From Desulfobacteraceae bacterium (lineage in GTDB: Bacteria > Desulfobacterota > DSM-4660 > Desulfatiglandales > Desulfatiglandaceae), in contig DAOVUP010000068.1 of assembly GCA_030632525.1 (NCBI GenBank), positions 1 to 7,288 of the forward strand: a stretch of DNA of 7,288 nucleotides. Direction: 5' to 3'. A program made the translations under genes and the position numbers. This document shows positions 1 through 5,960 of the stretch, in pieces (the first letter of the stretch is position 1; every line of letters starts with the position of its first letter). The notes beneath the pieces are model-generated. The model made no database searches, was not told the origin of the DNA, and saw only the letters and a list, made by a program, of their open reading frames with translations.

Positions 1-10
1 AGGAGCCGTA

Positions 11-187
11 ACGAGACCTTTGCAAAACGCCCCCTTTCGAAGTCTACGCTTATCTGCCCAATCTCAGCGTCCCCGATGAGTGGGATTTATCAACAGGCTC
101 ATCCCGCCTCAGGCGGGACTCGAAATATTCAATATATTCCTGTGGTTAATCCCGCTGAAAGCGGGAAACATTTTTCAAAGGTCTCGT
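11..187. mobile_element. MITE-like inverted-repeat element (non-coding)
   Basis: The ends form 17-bp terminal inverted repeats with one mismatch: ACGAGACCTTTGCAAAA at 11-27 and TTTTTCAAAGGTCTCGT at 171-187. Nested inside are a second imperfect pair of arms (82-97 with 139-153, GGGATTTATCAACAGG against CCTGTGGTTAATCCC) and two compact GC hairpins (103-117, CCCGCC/GGCGGG; 151-165, CCCGCT/AGCGGG). No convincing open reading frame lies inside and there is no clear target-site duplication. The structure fits a miniature inverted-repeat transposable element, a solo insertion-sequence remnant, or a dispersed structured repeat. The window alone cannot decide among these. It ends four bases before the candidate promoter of the export operon. 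Confidence 0.55.
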
Positions 188-190
188 ATC

Positions 191-219
191 TTGTGTGGCT
201 TCGAAATCGCACTTATAAG
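191..219 (+). promoter_or_regulatory. Candidate sigma70-type promoter
   Basis: TTGTGT (191-196) and TATAAG (214-219) are separated by 17 bp. The -10 matches consensus at 5 of 6 positions and the -35 at only 3 of 6. Transcription would start near 226, giving a leader of about 38 bases before the ATG at 264. This would rule out the longer TTG start at 225. It overlaps a sigma54-like site. Confidence 0.35.
196..211 (+). promoter_or_regulatory. Candidate sigma54 (-24/-12) promoter
   Basis: TGGCTTCGAAATCGCA has the TGGC of the -24 element and a GC followed by A for the -12 element. The GG and GC are 12 positions apart, as in the TGGCACG-N4-TTGCW consensus. The ACG following TGGC and one T of the -12 element are not conserved, giving about 9 of 12 fixed positions. 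No enhancer-binding-protein site was recognised upstream. It competes with the overlapping sigma70-type reading. Confidence 0.3.
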
Positions 220-263
220 CAGGCTTGAGCAGCAGCCTGTTTTTTTCAGGTTGGTGGTTTTTT

Positions 264-1223
264 ATGCAACCAATGAAAACGTCTGAAACGTGCTCAAGGA
301 GAGACATTATAGGTGCGCATAAGAAAATAGAGGCCCTATGGATCGTCTTTCTTTTTTTTCAAATTCTCCTGTTCATATCTCCGCTTCAGTGCGGTGCCCA
401 GTCAAAAGCCTACCGAATCGGTCCCAATGACGTCCTCAGCCTCACAATCTATGCCGGCGGTGAAAAGCAGTTCGATGAGGACCTTACCGTTTCAGACCTG
501 GGGACGTTTGCGGCCCCGTTTATAGGGGATATCAAGGTCCAAGGGCTTACCACCACTGAAGTGGAAAACAAGATCAAAGCACCTCTGGCTAAGGACTTCT
601 TTGTCGATCCCAGAGTTGACATCCATATCGTGGGATACCACAGCCTCCACTACTATATTTCCGGTGCGGTTCAGAGCCCCGGGCTTTACGAAGTTTCGGC
701 CCAAATCACCCTGATGGAGTTGATTGCCAAGGCGGGGGGAGTTTTGTCTGATCGTGGGAATCTGGCCTACATCATGAGGAATGCCAGCCCGAAAGATGTG
801 AAAGAATTGGAGGGGGGGAAGGTTGGAAACCTGCTTTCTCAAACAAAACCCTTAAAAGTTGATCTGCAGAGGCTTTTGGACATGGGCGACATGGGCGCCA
901 ACGTCCCCCTTGAGGCTGGCGATATGGTCTATATCCCGCTTATGAAGTCTCTTGATGTCGGGCTTTCACAAATATACGTTGAAGGGGAAGTAGAAGCCCC
1001 TGGCAGTTATGATTTCAGACCAGGGATGACCGCAATGAATGCCTGTGTCCTGGCGGGGGGGTTTGGCACATTTGCCGCTCCAAACCGTACTCGAATTATT
1101 CGAAAAAAGGGAGACAAAGTGGAGGTCATTAGAATCAACCTGAACGAAGTGAGGGATGGGGAAATACCGGATGTTGAGCTCCAGCCAGGTGACCGGATAC
1201 ATGTCCCCGAGACATGGTTGTAA
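264..1223 (+). CDS. Outer-membrane polysaccharide export (OPX, Wza-type) protein
   Basis: Periplasmic/outer-membrane exit component of a polysaccharide secretion machine. Residue numbers count from the first possible codon (TTG at 225). A hydrophobic signal stretch lies at about 37-52, followed by CGAQ, with no canonical lipobox (P-L-Q-C). The Poly_export domain starts at YRIGPNDVL (63-71) and runs to about 138. It is followed by two SLBB-type repeats, about 142-186 (YYISGAVQSPGLYEV) and 250-310 (IYVEGEVEAPGSYDF), and the PGDRIHVP ending. I chose ATG 264 because the TTG at 225 would lie at or before the predicted transcription start and has no ribosome site. ATG 273 is also possible, and a strong AAGGAG (296-301) precedes only ATT/ATA codons. 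The protein stops right after the last SLBB and lacks the C-terminal amphipathic helix that forms the E. coli Wza outer-membrane barrel. Family assignment is firm; the exact start is not. Confidence 0.9.
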   Translation: MQPMKTSETCSRRDIIGAHKKIEALWIVFLFFQILLFISPLQCGAQSKAYRIGPNDVLSLTIYAGGEKQFDEDLTVSDLGTFAAPFIGDIKVQGLTTTEVENKIKAPLAKDFFVDPRVDIHIVGYHSLHYYISGAVQSPGLYEVSAQITLMELIAKAGGVLSDRGNLAYIMRNASPKDVKELEGGKVGNLLSQTKPLKVDLQRLLDMGDMGANVPLEAGDMVYIPLMKSLDVGLSQIYVEGEVEAPGSYDFRPGMTAMNACVLAGGFGTFAAPNRTRIIRKKGDKVEVIRINLNEVRDGEIPDVELQPGDRIHVPETWL

Positions 1224-1266
1224 CAGTTGTTTCACCGCCAGACAGGCGACTTCTAAATTGGTCGTG

Positions 1267-1310
1267 AGGGTTTTGCATAAACCCTACGCTATAGGGTTAG
1301 GATCTTTTTT
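1267..1310 (+). promoter_or_regulatory. Attenuator-like alternative hairpins in the OPX-Wzc gap
   Basis: AGGGTTT (1267-1273) can pair with AAACCCT (1279-1285) across a 5-nt loop. Overlapping bases AACCCTA (1280-1286) can instead pair with TAGGGTT (1292-1298), also across a 5-nt loop. Both stems are perfect 7-bp helices and they exclude each other because the middle segment is shared. Six bases after the second stem is a run of six T (1305-1310). This resembles a terminator/anti-terminator switch controlling read-through into the Wzc-like gene. The stems are short and AU-rich at their ends and the T-run is offset, so termination could be weak or absent. Confidence 0.4.
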
Positions 1311-1334
1311 AAAATAAAGTCTTAGAGCAGAGAG

Positions 1335-2864
1335 ATGATAAGTTCAGAAAGCGAACAGGCCAAAAATCTCGCCGAATATTACCGGGTTCTCGCCAGACAT
1401 AAATTGCTCATTGTGCTCTGTTTCATCGCGGGACTCAGCCTGGCGTTTTGGTATAATAGCAAACTGATCCCCCTTTACAGAGCCACTGCCACTATCATTA
1501 TTGATAAGGAGAGCCGTTACTCCCCCCTCACGGGTGAGAGAATGGGCTTTGAGTCTTATCTCTCAGAATCCATGACATTTAACACCCATTTCGAGCTTAT
1601 CCTGTCCAGGCCGGTCCTTGAGCAAGTGGTCAAGGATATGAAGATGGATAAGATCTACGAAGGCTCTGATGAAAAAAAGCCGGTTGAAGTCAATCCTTTG
1701 CGTCAGCTATTTTCCCGAATCAAGAAAAACATCAGTCTTATCTTTGGCGAAAAGAAGAAAGTTTTGGTAACCAAGAAGGTAATCGATCCTGAAGAAAGAC
1801 TTTTAGGCTTAGCCCAGAGGGTGAAGGGCATGATCAGCGTAGAACCCGTGGAAGACACCCGCCTTTTAAACCTGAACTCATTGAGCACGTCCCCCACTGA
1901 TGCTAAGGATGTGGCCAATGCCCTTGCCCGCGCCTATATTGACTTCAACCTGAAAACCAAGTTGCAGGCCTCAGAAAATACCCTGGAATGGCTCACGGAT
2001 AACCTCTATAAAACAAAGGAGAAACTTAACGCTGCTGAAGAAGAGTTCTTGGCTTATAAACAGAGAGCCAACTTAATTTCTTTAGAAGACAGCCAGAAAA
2101 CCATTGCAAAAAAAATAGCGGATTTTAATGATGCCTATATCCAGGCCAGAAACAGGCGGCTTGAGTTAAGCGCCAAATTGGCAGAACTGAGGCGGATTTC
2201 GAAATCGAGGCAAAATATCCCCCACTTTCGCTCATTAATAGGCAGCGACTTGATTGACGATCTCTACGGCCAGCTGGTAAAGGCAGAGGGTGAGCTTTCC
2301 CGTCTGAAAAAGGTGTATAAGTCAAAGCACCATAAGATTATTGCAATAAATGCCAAGATAGCGGATACGCGCACAAAACTGCGACTGGAAATACAAAAGG
2401 AAATGCAAAATCTGAAGGCTGAACAGGCCCTTATGAAGAACAAGGAAAAGATCATTCAGAAGACCATTTCAGATTTTGAAAAAGAAGCAATGGAGATCAA
2501 TAAACAGGAGCTCGAGTATGGTATTCTAAAAAGAAATCTGGATCTGAACCAGGAGCTGTACGATACGATCATGTCCAGGCTGAAAGAGGCCAATATCACG
2601 GCCAACGTGGATGTCTCCAACATTCGACTTATGGAAAAGGCCCTGCTCCCAATGTCTCCTGTCGGCCCGAACAAGAAAAGAAATCTGGTCCTCGGTATTT
2701 TTCTTGGTCTTATTGTGGGAATAGGGCTCAGCTTTTTGCTGGAATATCTCGACAGAACCCTACATACGGAAGACGACGTCCAGAATTATCTCCATCTGCC
2801 GGTCCTTTCCGTGATACCAGAAGCTCGAAAGGCAAAGCAGAAAACTTATGGCAACAAAAGATGA
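1335..2864 (+). CDS. Wzz/Wzc-type polysaccharide co-polymerase, kinase-less
   Basis: Inner-membrane chain-length determinant/co-polymerase that spans to the periplasm and works with the OPX protein and the downstream kinase. TM1 lies at about residues 24-40 after a short cytosolic tail (LAEYYRVLARHK), as in Wzz proteins. The periplasmic region of about 400 residues begins with the Wzz fold (PLYRATATIIID, 46-57) and has a long charged, coiled-coil-rich section at about 215-420. TM2 is about 450-469, preceded by a proline-bearing stretch (PMSPVGPNKKR) typical of the family. The cytosolic tail LDRTLHTEDDVQNYL...LPVLSVIP is the usual linker, after which single-chain Wzc proteins enter the kinase domain. 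Here the chain stops at 509 residues and the kinase is the next gene, the split arrangement common in Gram-positives and also found in other Gram-negatives. Ribosome-site match is weak (AGAG at 1324-1327). Confidence 0.93.
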   Translation: MISSESEQAKNLAEYYRVLARHKLLIVLCFIAGLSLAFWYNSKLIPLYRATATIIIDKESRYSPLTGERMGFESYLSESMTFNTHFELILSRPVLEQVVKDMKMDKIYEGSDEKKPVEVNPLRQLFSRIKKNISLIFGEKKKVLVTKKVIDPEERLLGLAQRVKGMISVEPVEDTRLLNLNSLSTSPTDAKDVANALARAYIDFNLKTKLQASENTLEWLTDNLYKTKEKLNAAEEEFLAYKQRANLISLEDSQKTIAKKIADFNDAYIQARNRRLELSAKLAELRRISKSRQNIPHFRSLIGSDLIDDLYGQLVKAEGELSRLKKVYKSKHHKIIAINAKIADTRTKLRLEIQKEMQNLKAEQALMKNKEKIIQKTISDFEKEAMEINKQELEYGILKRNLDLNQELYDTIMSRLKEANITANVDVSNIRLMEKALLPMSPVGPNKKRNLVLGIFLGLIVGIGLSFLLEYLDRTLHTEDDVQNYLHLPVLSVIPEARKAKQKTYGNKR

Positions 2865-2867
2865 GGA
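2863..2867 (+). promoter_or_regulatory. Ribosome binding site deciding the TTG start of the kinase gene
   Basis: GAGGA overlaps the TGA stop (2862-2864) of the co-polymerase gene and lies 7 nt before TTG at 2875. ATG codons at 2848 and 2861 run into stops within a few codons, so TTG is the plausible start. The overlap suggests translational coupling. Confidence 0.65.
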
Positions 2868-2874
2868 ATAACCA

Positions 2875-4107
2875 TTGAGCAGGAAAAAGAAAGCCAGTAA
2901 AAACAGGGCAAACTCTTTTTTGAATAATTTGCTGAACAATTATCCTGTGCAGTCTCATTTTGCTGAAAGTTATCGTACACTAAGAACAAATATTTCTTTC
3001 TCATTTATGAAACAGAGTTTCAGAACGCTCTTGATCACCAGTGCCGGTGAACAGGAGGGGAAAACCACGACCGCGGCCAACCTGGCCTATACTATGGCTC
3101 AGGCTGGAAATTCGGTGCTACTGATTGATGCTGATCTGAGAAGACCTACGCTCAGCCTTCTAAAACCCATGAGGTCTTCTCCGGGCCTGTCAGGTCTGCT
3201 CGCCGATGTCTTAAACACAGATGTCAACTCCGGGTCCCTTTCCGAGTTCGGGCTCGGTGATCTTTATCGGTTAATCTCTTTTCAGAAAAATACAGGCATC
3301 TTGCATCTCTCCCAGGGCGAAGAAAAGGTGGATCTGCACTTTTTAAACGGCAAGTTGTCAGATGCGCAATGGCTGACGAGACCGCATGAAAGGGGCCTCG
3401 GCACAGTCCTGGTAAACAACAATGTAATCACCAAAGACCAGCTCGAACAGGTCCTTGTTCGTCAAAAAGACACAGGGCAAAAAATGGGTTTTATGCTGCT
3501 GAACATGGGGTTGGTCAAAAAGGAAGAGCTCACCGGTTTTATTGTCTTGCACATCATTGAAGCGTTCCGTTTCGGGTTTCAGTTTAAAACGGGGAAGATT
3601 GTCTTTGAAAAACTTTCCGAATCTGATTTTGAAAGTGACCCCTTCAGCCCTGGAGATCTGCCCAAACTGTACAGACAGGCGATGGTTGGAGAAGAGGAGC
3701 TGAATTTTCTGGAAAAAAAGATCACTTCCACCATTGTGGACATCAACATTGAGAATCTCTCCATGTTGCCATCCGGTCTCCCGCCTCCAAACCCGGCGGA
3801 ATTGTTGGGCTCCAAAAGGATGTCTTTCTTGTTATCCTTGTTGAGGAGGCAGTTCGATATTCTTATTATCGATACTCCACCGATTTTGCCTGCAAGTGAT
3901 GCCATGATTTTGGCCCCGCACACGGATGGTATATTGCTTGTTACAAAAGCAGGTTATTTTAAAAGGGAACTGATCAAAAAAGCTGTGGAACAGATAAAAA
4001 AAACACAGGCTAACCTGATCGGAGTTGTGCTCAACCAGGTGGATGTCAAGAAAGCGAGATATTATTCAGGGAAATATTACGCAACCTATTATGGGGAAGG
4101 CGACTGA
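2875..4107 (+). CDS. BY-kinase (CpsD/CapB/Wzc C-terminal type) with nested sensory insertion
   Basis: Cytoplasmic bacterial tyrosine autokinase expected to act on the co-polymerase encoded just upstream. The N-terminal ESYRTLRTNI (31-40) matches the EX2RX2R oligomerisation motif. Walker A is SAGEQEGKTT (56-65), with E-Q where PG is usual. Walker A' is VLLIDADLRRP (81-91) and Walker B is FDILIIDTPP (327-336). LPSGLPPPNPAELL (298-311) is the normal loop before Walker B. The C-terminus carries three tyrosine pairs (396/397, 401/402, 405/406), the expected autophosphorylation cluster. At 410 residues it is far longer than a stand-alone BY-kinase of roughly 230-250. The excess lies between A' and B (about 116-284), where a PATAN/DUF4388 domain containing tandem MshEN-like repeats is inserted. 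Start is TTG with GAGGA 7 nt upstream. Kinase-family identity is firm; activity and the inserted domain's ligand are inferred. Confidence 0.93.
   Translation: MSRKKKASKNRANSFLNNLLNNYPVQSHFAESYRTLRTNISFSFMKQSFRTLLITSAGEQEGKTTTAANLAYTMAQAGNSVLLIDADLRRPTLSLLKPMRSSPGLSGLLADVLNTDVNSGSLSEFGLGDLYRLISFQKNTGILHLSQGEEKVDLHFLNGKLSDAQWLTRPHERGLGTVLVNNNVITKDQLEQVLVRQKDTGQKMGFMLLNMGLVKKEELTGFIVLHIIEAFRFGFQFKTGKIVFEKLSESDFESDPFSPGDLPKLYRQAMVGEEELNFLEKKITSTIVDINIENLSMLPSGLPPPNPAELLGSKRMSFLLSLLRRQFDILIIDTPPILPASDAMILAPHTDGILLVTKAGYFKRELIKKAVEQIKKTQANLIGVVLNQVDVKKARYYSGKYYATYYGEGD
3229..3621 (+). other. Inserted PATAN/DUF4388 domain interrupted by MshEN-like tandem motif
   Basis: Residues 119-249 of the kinase gene product. 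SGSLSEFGLGDLYRLIS (119-135) and TGILHLSQGEEKVDLHFLNG (140-159) match the usual opening of DUF4388 (a GSL-x-E-x-x-L-x-D-L-x-x-L start, then TG-hydrophobic-L, then a strand and G turn). The closing half IIEAFRFGFQFKTGKIVFEK (227-246) resembles the domain's helix followed by a G-x-F-x-F strand. Between them, 174-226 are two 24-residue repeats with a 5-residue spacer: GLGTVLVNNNVI...L...L..Q and KMGFMLLNMGLV...L...I..H. They align in register with the c-di-GMP-binding MshEN/T2SSE_N motif (RLGxxLLxxGLLxxxxLxxxLxxQ, twice). Domain names rest on motif reading, not a profile search. Confidence 0.75.
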
Positions 4108-4149
4108 CAGAAGCATTCCCTCCACTGCTTCTACGTACTCATCATGGCC

Positions 4150-4224
4150 TCGGCATCCTTCATTCACGAGGTTACACTTTTTTCCGAAATGGGGTGTATT
4201 ATCGAGTTGAAAACCGGATGCCGA
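4150..4224. repeat. 9-bp inverted repeat with 57-nt spacer
   Basis: TCGGCATCC (4150-4158) is perfectly inverted as GGATGCCGA (4216-4224). The loop contains no recognised gene. It may bound a small element or form a long-loop hairpin in RNA; chance cannot be excluded at this length. Confidence 0.35.
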
Positions 4225-4269
4225 AACTGGAAATTAGATAAGGCATCTACATCCTAACATTTTACCCAA

Positions 4270-4294
4270 TTTCAAATTTCAAGTTTCAAATTTC
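4270..4294. repeat. TTTCAAA heptamer tandem repeat
   Basis: Three consecutive heptamers, TTTCAAA, TTTCAAG and TTTCAAA, are followed by TTTC. The unit has a 7-bp period and one substitution. It is AT-rich and could be a polymerase-slippage tract, a protein-binding array or part of a larger dispersed repeat. Confidence 0.6.
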
Positions 4295-4314
4295 CCCGTC
4301 AAAATACAAGATCA

Positions 4315-4333
4315 ATCCCGCGTGTCGCGGGAT
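4315..4333. repeat. GC hairpin, ATCCCGCG/CGCGGGAT
   Basis: ATCCCGCGTGTCGCGGGAT is a perfect 8-bp stem with a 3-nt loop. A run of five T lies 7 nt downstream (4341-4345), which is too far for a classical terminator but could still weaken transcription. It shares the CCCGC core and 3-nt loop with hairpins at 103-117 and 151-165, so it may be a copy of a dispersed palindromic unit. It lies about 31 bases before the TPR gene start. Confidence 0.55.
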
Positions 4334-4364
4334 AAAACACTTTTTAGCCTTGATGAAGGATGCC

Positions 4365-5921
4365 ATGGCCTCTTTCCAAATCCGACCGTCAAAGAAGATT
4401 CAGGGCCTTATTATCAGGGCACTCATTCTGATAATTTTTATATTTGCATCCTATTTCCTCATCATGCGTCTTATTTCCCAGTTCTATTATCTGAAGGCGA
4501 TGAATCATGTTCCGGAGGGATACTATCTTCCCGCTGCTCAAGATCTTGAAAAAGCAATATATTTTCAGCCGGATTACCCTGTTGCCTGGCGGGAGCTCGG
4601 GAGGGCATACGGCAACCTGGCCGACCTTTATCCCGAGGCCGAGGCCTTTCCTATGGCGAAAAAATCGAAACAGGCCTGTTCAAAGGCAGCCGCGCTCAGC
4701 CCGTTGGATGGACAATCCGCCTTTGGTCTCGCAGTGGCGGAAGCCCGCCTCGAATTCTTATATACCCATCTCCATCCTGATCGCATGAATAATCCCTATC
4801 ATCCTCTTCCATATTTTCAGCAGGCCATACGCTTGAGGCCCAACAGTATCTCCTACCCCTATACCTTAGCCCGATATCTCCACCGCCAAAGCAAAAATGA
4901 GGCGCTTCTGAAGACAATAAGAAAGTTGACCAGCATATATCCATCTATATATAACCGTCTCAAAAAGGAAGCATTCTGGTCTCCTGCTATTCTTGAAGAG
5001 GCTAAGAAGGGGATCATGCAGGCCATTCAAAAAGGTAATGAGCCTGGAAAGGCGCATTCTATTTTGGCCCATATCCTGGAAGGGGAAAAGGACTGGGCCG
5101 GGGCTATAGGCCATTTTCAGAAGGCTATGGCCTATAAAATCGATCCTGACCGACAAAAGGATTATTTTAGTCGTCTTGGCCGCCTTTTTCTACGAAATGG
5201 TCAACCCCATGAGGCAAAAGGGGCCTTTATTGAGGCCTTATATAGAAGTGATGCCCCCTCAAAAGATCTGGAAGGTTTTTTCAGGACTTATGAAAAAATA
5301 GGGTTTACCGAAGAATTGCCGGGATTTTATGAAGAGGTCAAGAACCGCTTCTCTGTTTCCGGCCAAATGGATATTCTGCTTGCCAAGTCTTTGTTCCATG
5401 GGGGGATGGTGGATCAGGCACGCAGTACCCTTAACAAAAAAAACCGCAAAGAACCTTCGGCAGAGGCCTACTACTGGCTGGCCCGTATTGCTGATAAAGA
5501 GAAAGATATGGGCGCCATGGAAAATGCCATCGGGCAGGCTACTGTCCTCGATCCCCGAAACAGCCGTTATCATCTGCTCTTCTCACAGGTCCTTGCAAGG
5601 ATGGGTAAACTGATCAGGGCTCAAAAGGAGGCGGGTCTTGCTATCAGGTATGCCGACAAACCCTCTTCAAGGCTTTTTGTTCATCGTGCAAACATTCGCC
5701 TGAGAGAGAGAGACTTTCTCGGAGCGGCCAAGGACCTGGAATCCGCCATGGCTCTGCAACCGGTGAATGCCGGCTACTGTGTAAAGGCAGCCGAGGCCTA
5801 TGAAAAGGCCGGGAAGTTGTCCAATGCGGCAGAGTATTATAAAAAGGCCGTTTCTCTGAACCCAGCAAACAAAGGGTATCAGCAAAAATTAGGTGCCTTT
5901 CTGAAACGGTACGATCAATAG
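4365..5921 (+). CDS. Membrane-anchored TPR-repeat protein
   Basis: Not assignable to a named protein. Residue numbers count from the TTG at 4350. A basic N-terminus is followed by one membrane helix (about 20-43), and the rest is alpha-helical repeats, probably periplasmic. Tetratricopeptide-like units include about 57-90, 134-176, 235-268, 271-304, 371-404, 406-438, 440-473 and 474-507. The last (CVKAAEAYEKAGKLSNAAEYYKKAVSLNPAN) is the cleanest match to consensus; those at 180-230 and 305-360 are degenerate. I chose ATG 4365 because AAGGA (4356-4360) lies 4 nt upstream; ATG 4353 and TTG 4350 lack a ribosome site. It sits 80 bp before the ligase-family gene. Some O-antigen ligase family proteins carry TPRs fused to the membrane domain, so this may be a separate scaffold for the ligase or polymer assembly. 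That role is inferred. Confidence 0.85.
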   Translation: MASFQIRPSKKIQGLIIRALILIIFIFASYFLIMRLISQFYYLKAMNHVPEGYYLPAAQDLEKAIYFQPDYPVAWRELGRAYGNLADLYPEAEAFPMAKKSKQACSKAAALSPLDGQSAFGLAVAEARLEFLYTHLHPDRMNNPYHPLPYFQQAIRLRPNSISYPYTLARYLHRQSKNEALLKTIRKLTSIYPSIYNRLKKEAFWSPAILEEAKKGIMQAIQKGNEPGKAHSILAHILEGEKDWAGAIGHFQKAMAYKIDPDRQKDYFSRLGRLFLRNGQPHEAKGAFIEALYRSDAPSKDLEGFFRTYEKIGFTEELPGFYEEVKNRFSVSGQMDILLAKSLFHGGMVDQARSTLNKKNRKEPSAEAYYWLARIADKEKDMGAMENAIGQATVLDPRNSRYHLLFSQVLARMGKLIRAQKEAGLAIRYADKPSSRLFVHRANIRLRERDFLGAAKDLESAMALQPVNAGYCVKAAEAYEKAGKLSNAAEYYKKAVSLNPANKGYQQKLGAFLKRYDQ

Positions 5922-5960
5922 ACGTACTCTCAGCCTTTGGGCTCATAATAAGACTTCCAA

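Larger units (their letters stand above)
4108..4364. other. Repeat-rich intergenic region between kinase and TPR genes
   Basis: About 257 bases with no supported gene. It contains a 7-bp inverted repeat (AGAAGCA 4109-4115 / TGCTTCT 4126-4132), a 9-bp inverted repeat with a long loop (4150-4158 / 4216-4224), a heptamer tandem repeat (4270-4294) and a GC hairpin (4315-4333). No good intrinsic terminator follows the kinase gene. No clear promoter was recognised, so it is uncertain whether the TPR and ligase genes share the upstream transcript. The mosaic look suggests accumulated dispersed repeats. Confidence 0.6.

Noticed and set aside
80..286. 68-codon + strand open frame across the repeat and promoter
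   Set aside because: It lies in the inverted-repeat element, runs into the export gene in another frame, has no ribosome site and resembles no protein family.
492..842. 116-codon antisense frame inside the export gene
   Set aside because: It is fully contained in a gene with clear Poly_export/SLBB homology on the other strand, so it is a shadow frame. The same applies to the other antisense frames in the window.
3013..3150. ParA/MinD-type partition ATPase reading of the kinase gene
   Set aside because: Walker A, A' and B patterns are shared with that superfamily, but the ESYRTLRTNI motif, PPPNPAELL loop, tyrosine cluster and Wzc-like neighbour identify a BY-kinase.
4025..4210. 61-codon open frame overlapping the kinase 3' end
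   Set aside because: Most of it is an out-of-frame reading of the kinase C-terminus, and the tail has low-information composition.
4144..4257. 37-codon ATG open frame in the kinase-TPR gap
   Set aside because: No Shine-Dalgarno precedes it, it overlaps a 9-bp inverted repeat, and the peptide has no recognisable features.
4270..4294. CRISPR-like or iteron array
   Set aside because: The units are 7 bp and contiguous with no spacers, there are only three copies, and no Cas or replication gene is nearby.
4315..4345. Intrinsic terminator after the kinase gene
   Set aside because: The stem is strong, but the T-run starts 7 nt after it and the hairpin is about 200 bases past the stop. A dispersed repeat fits as well or better.
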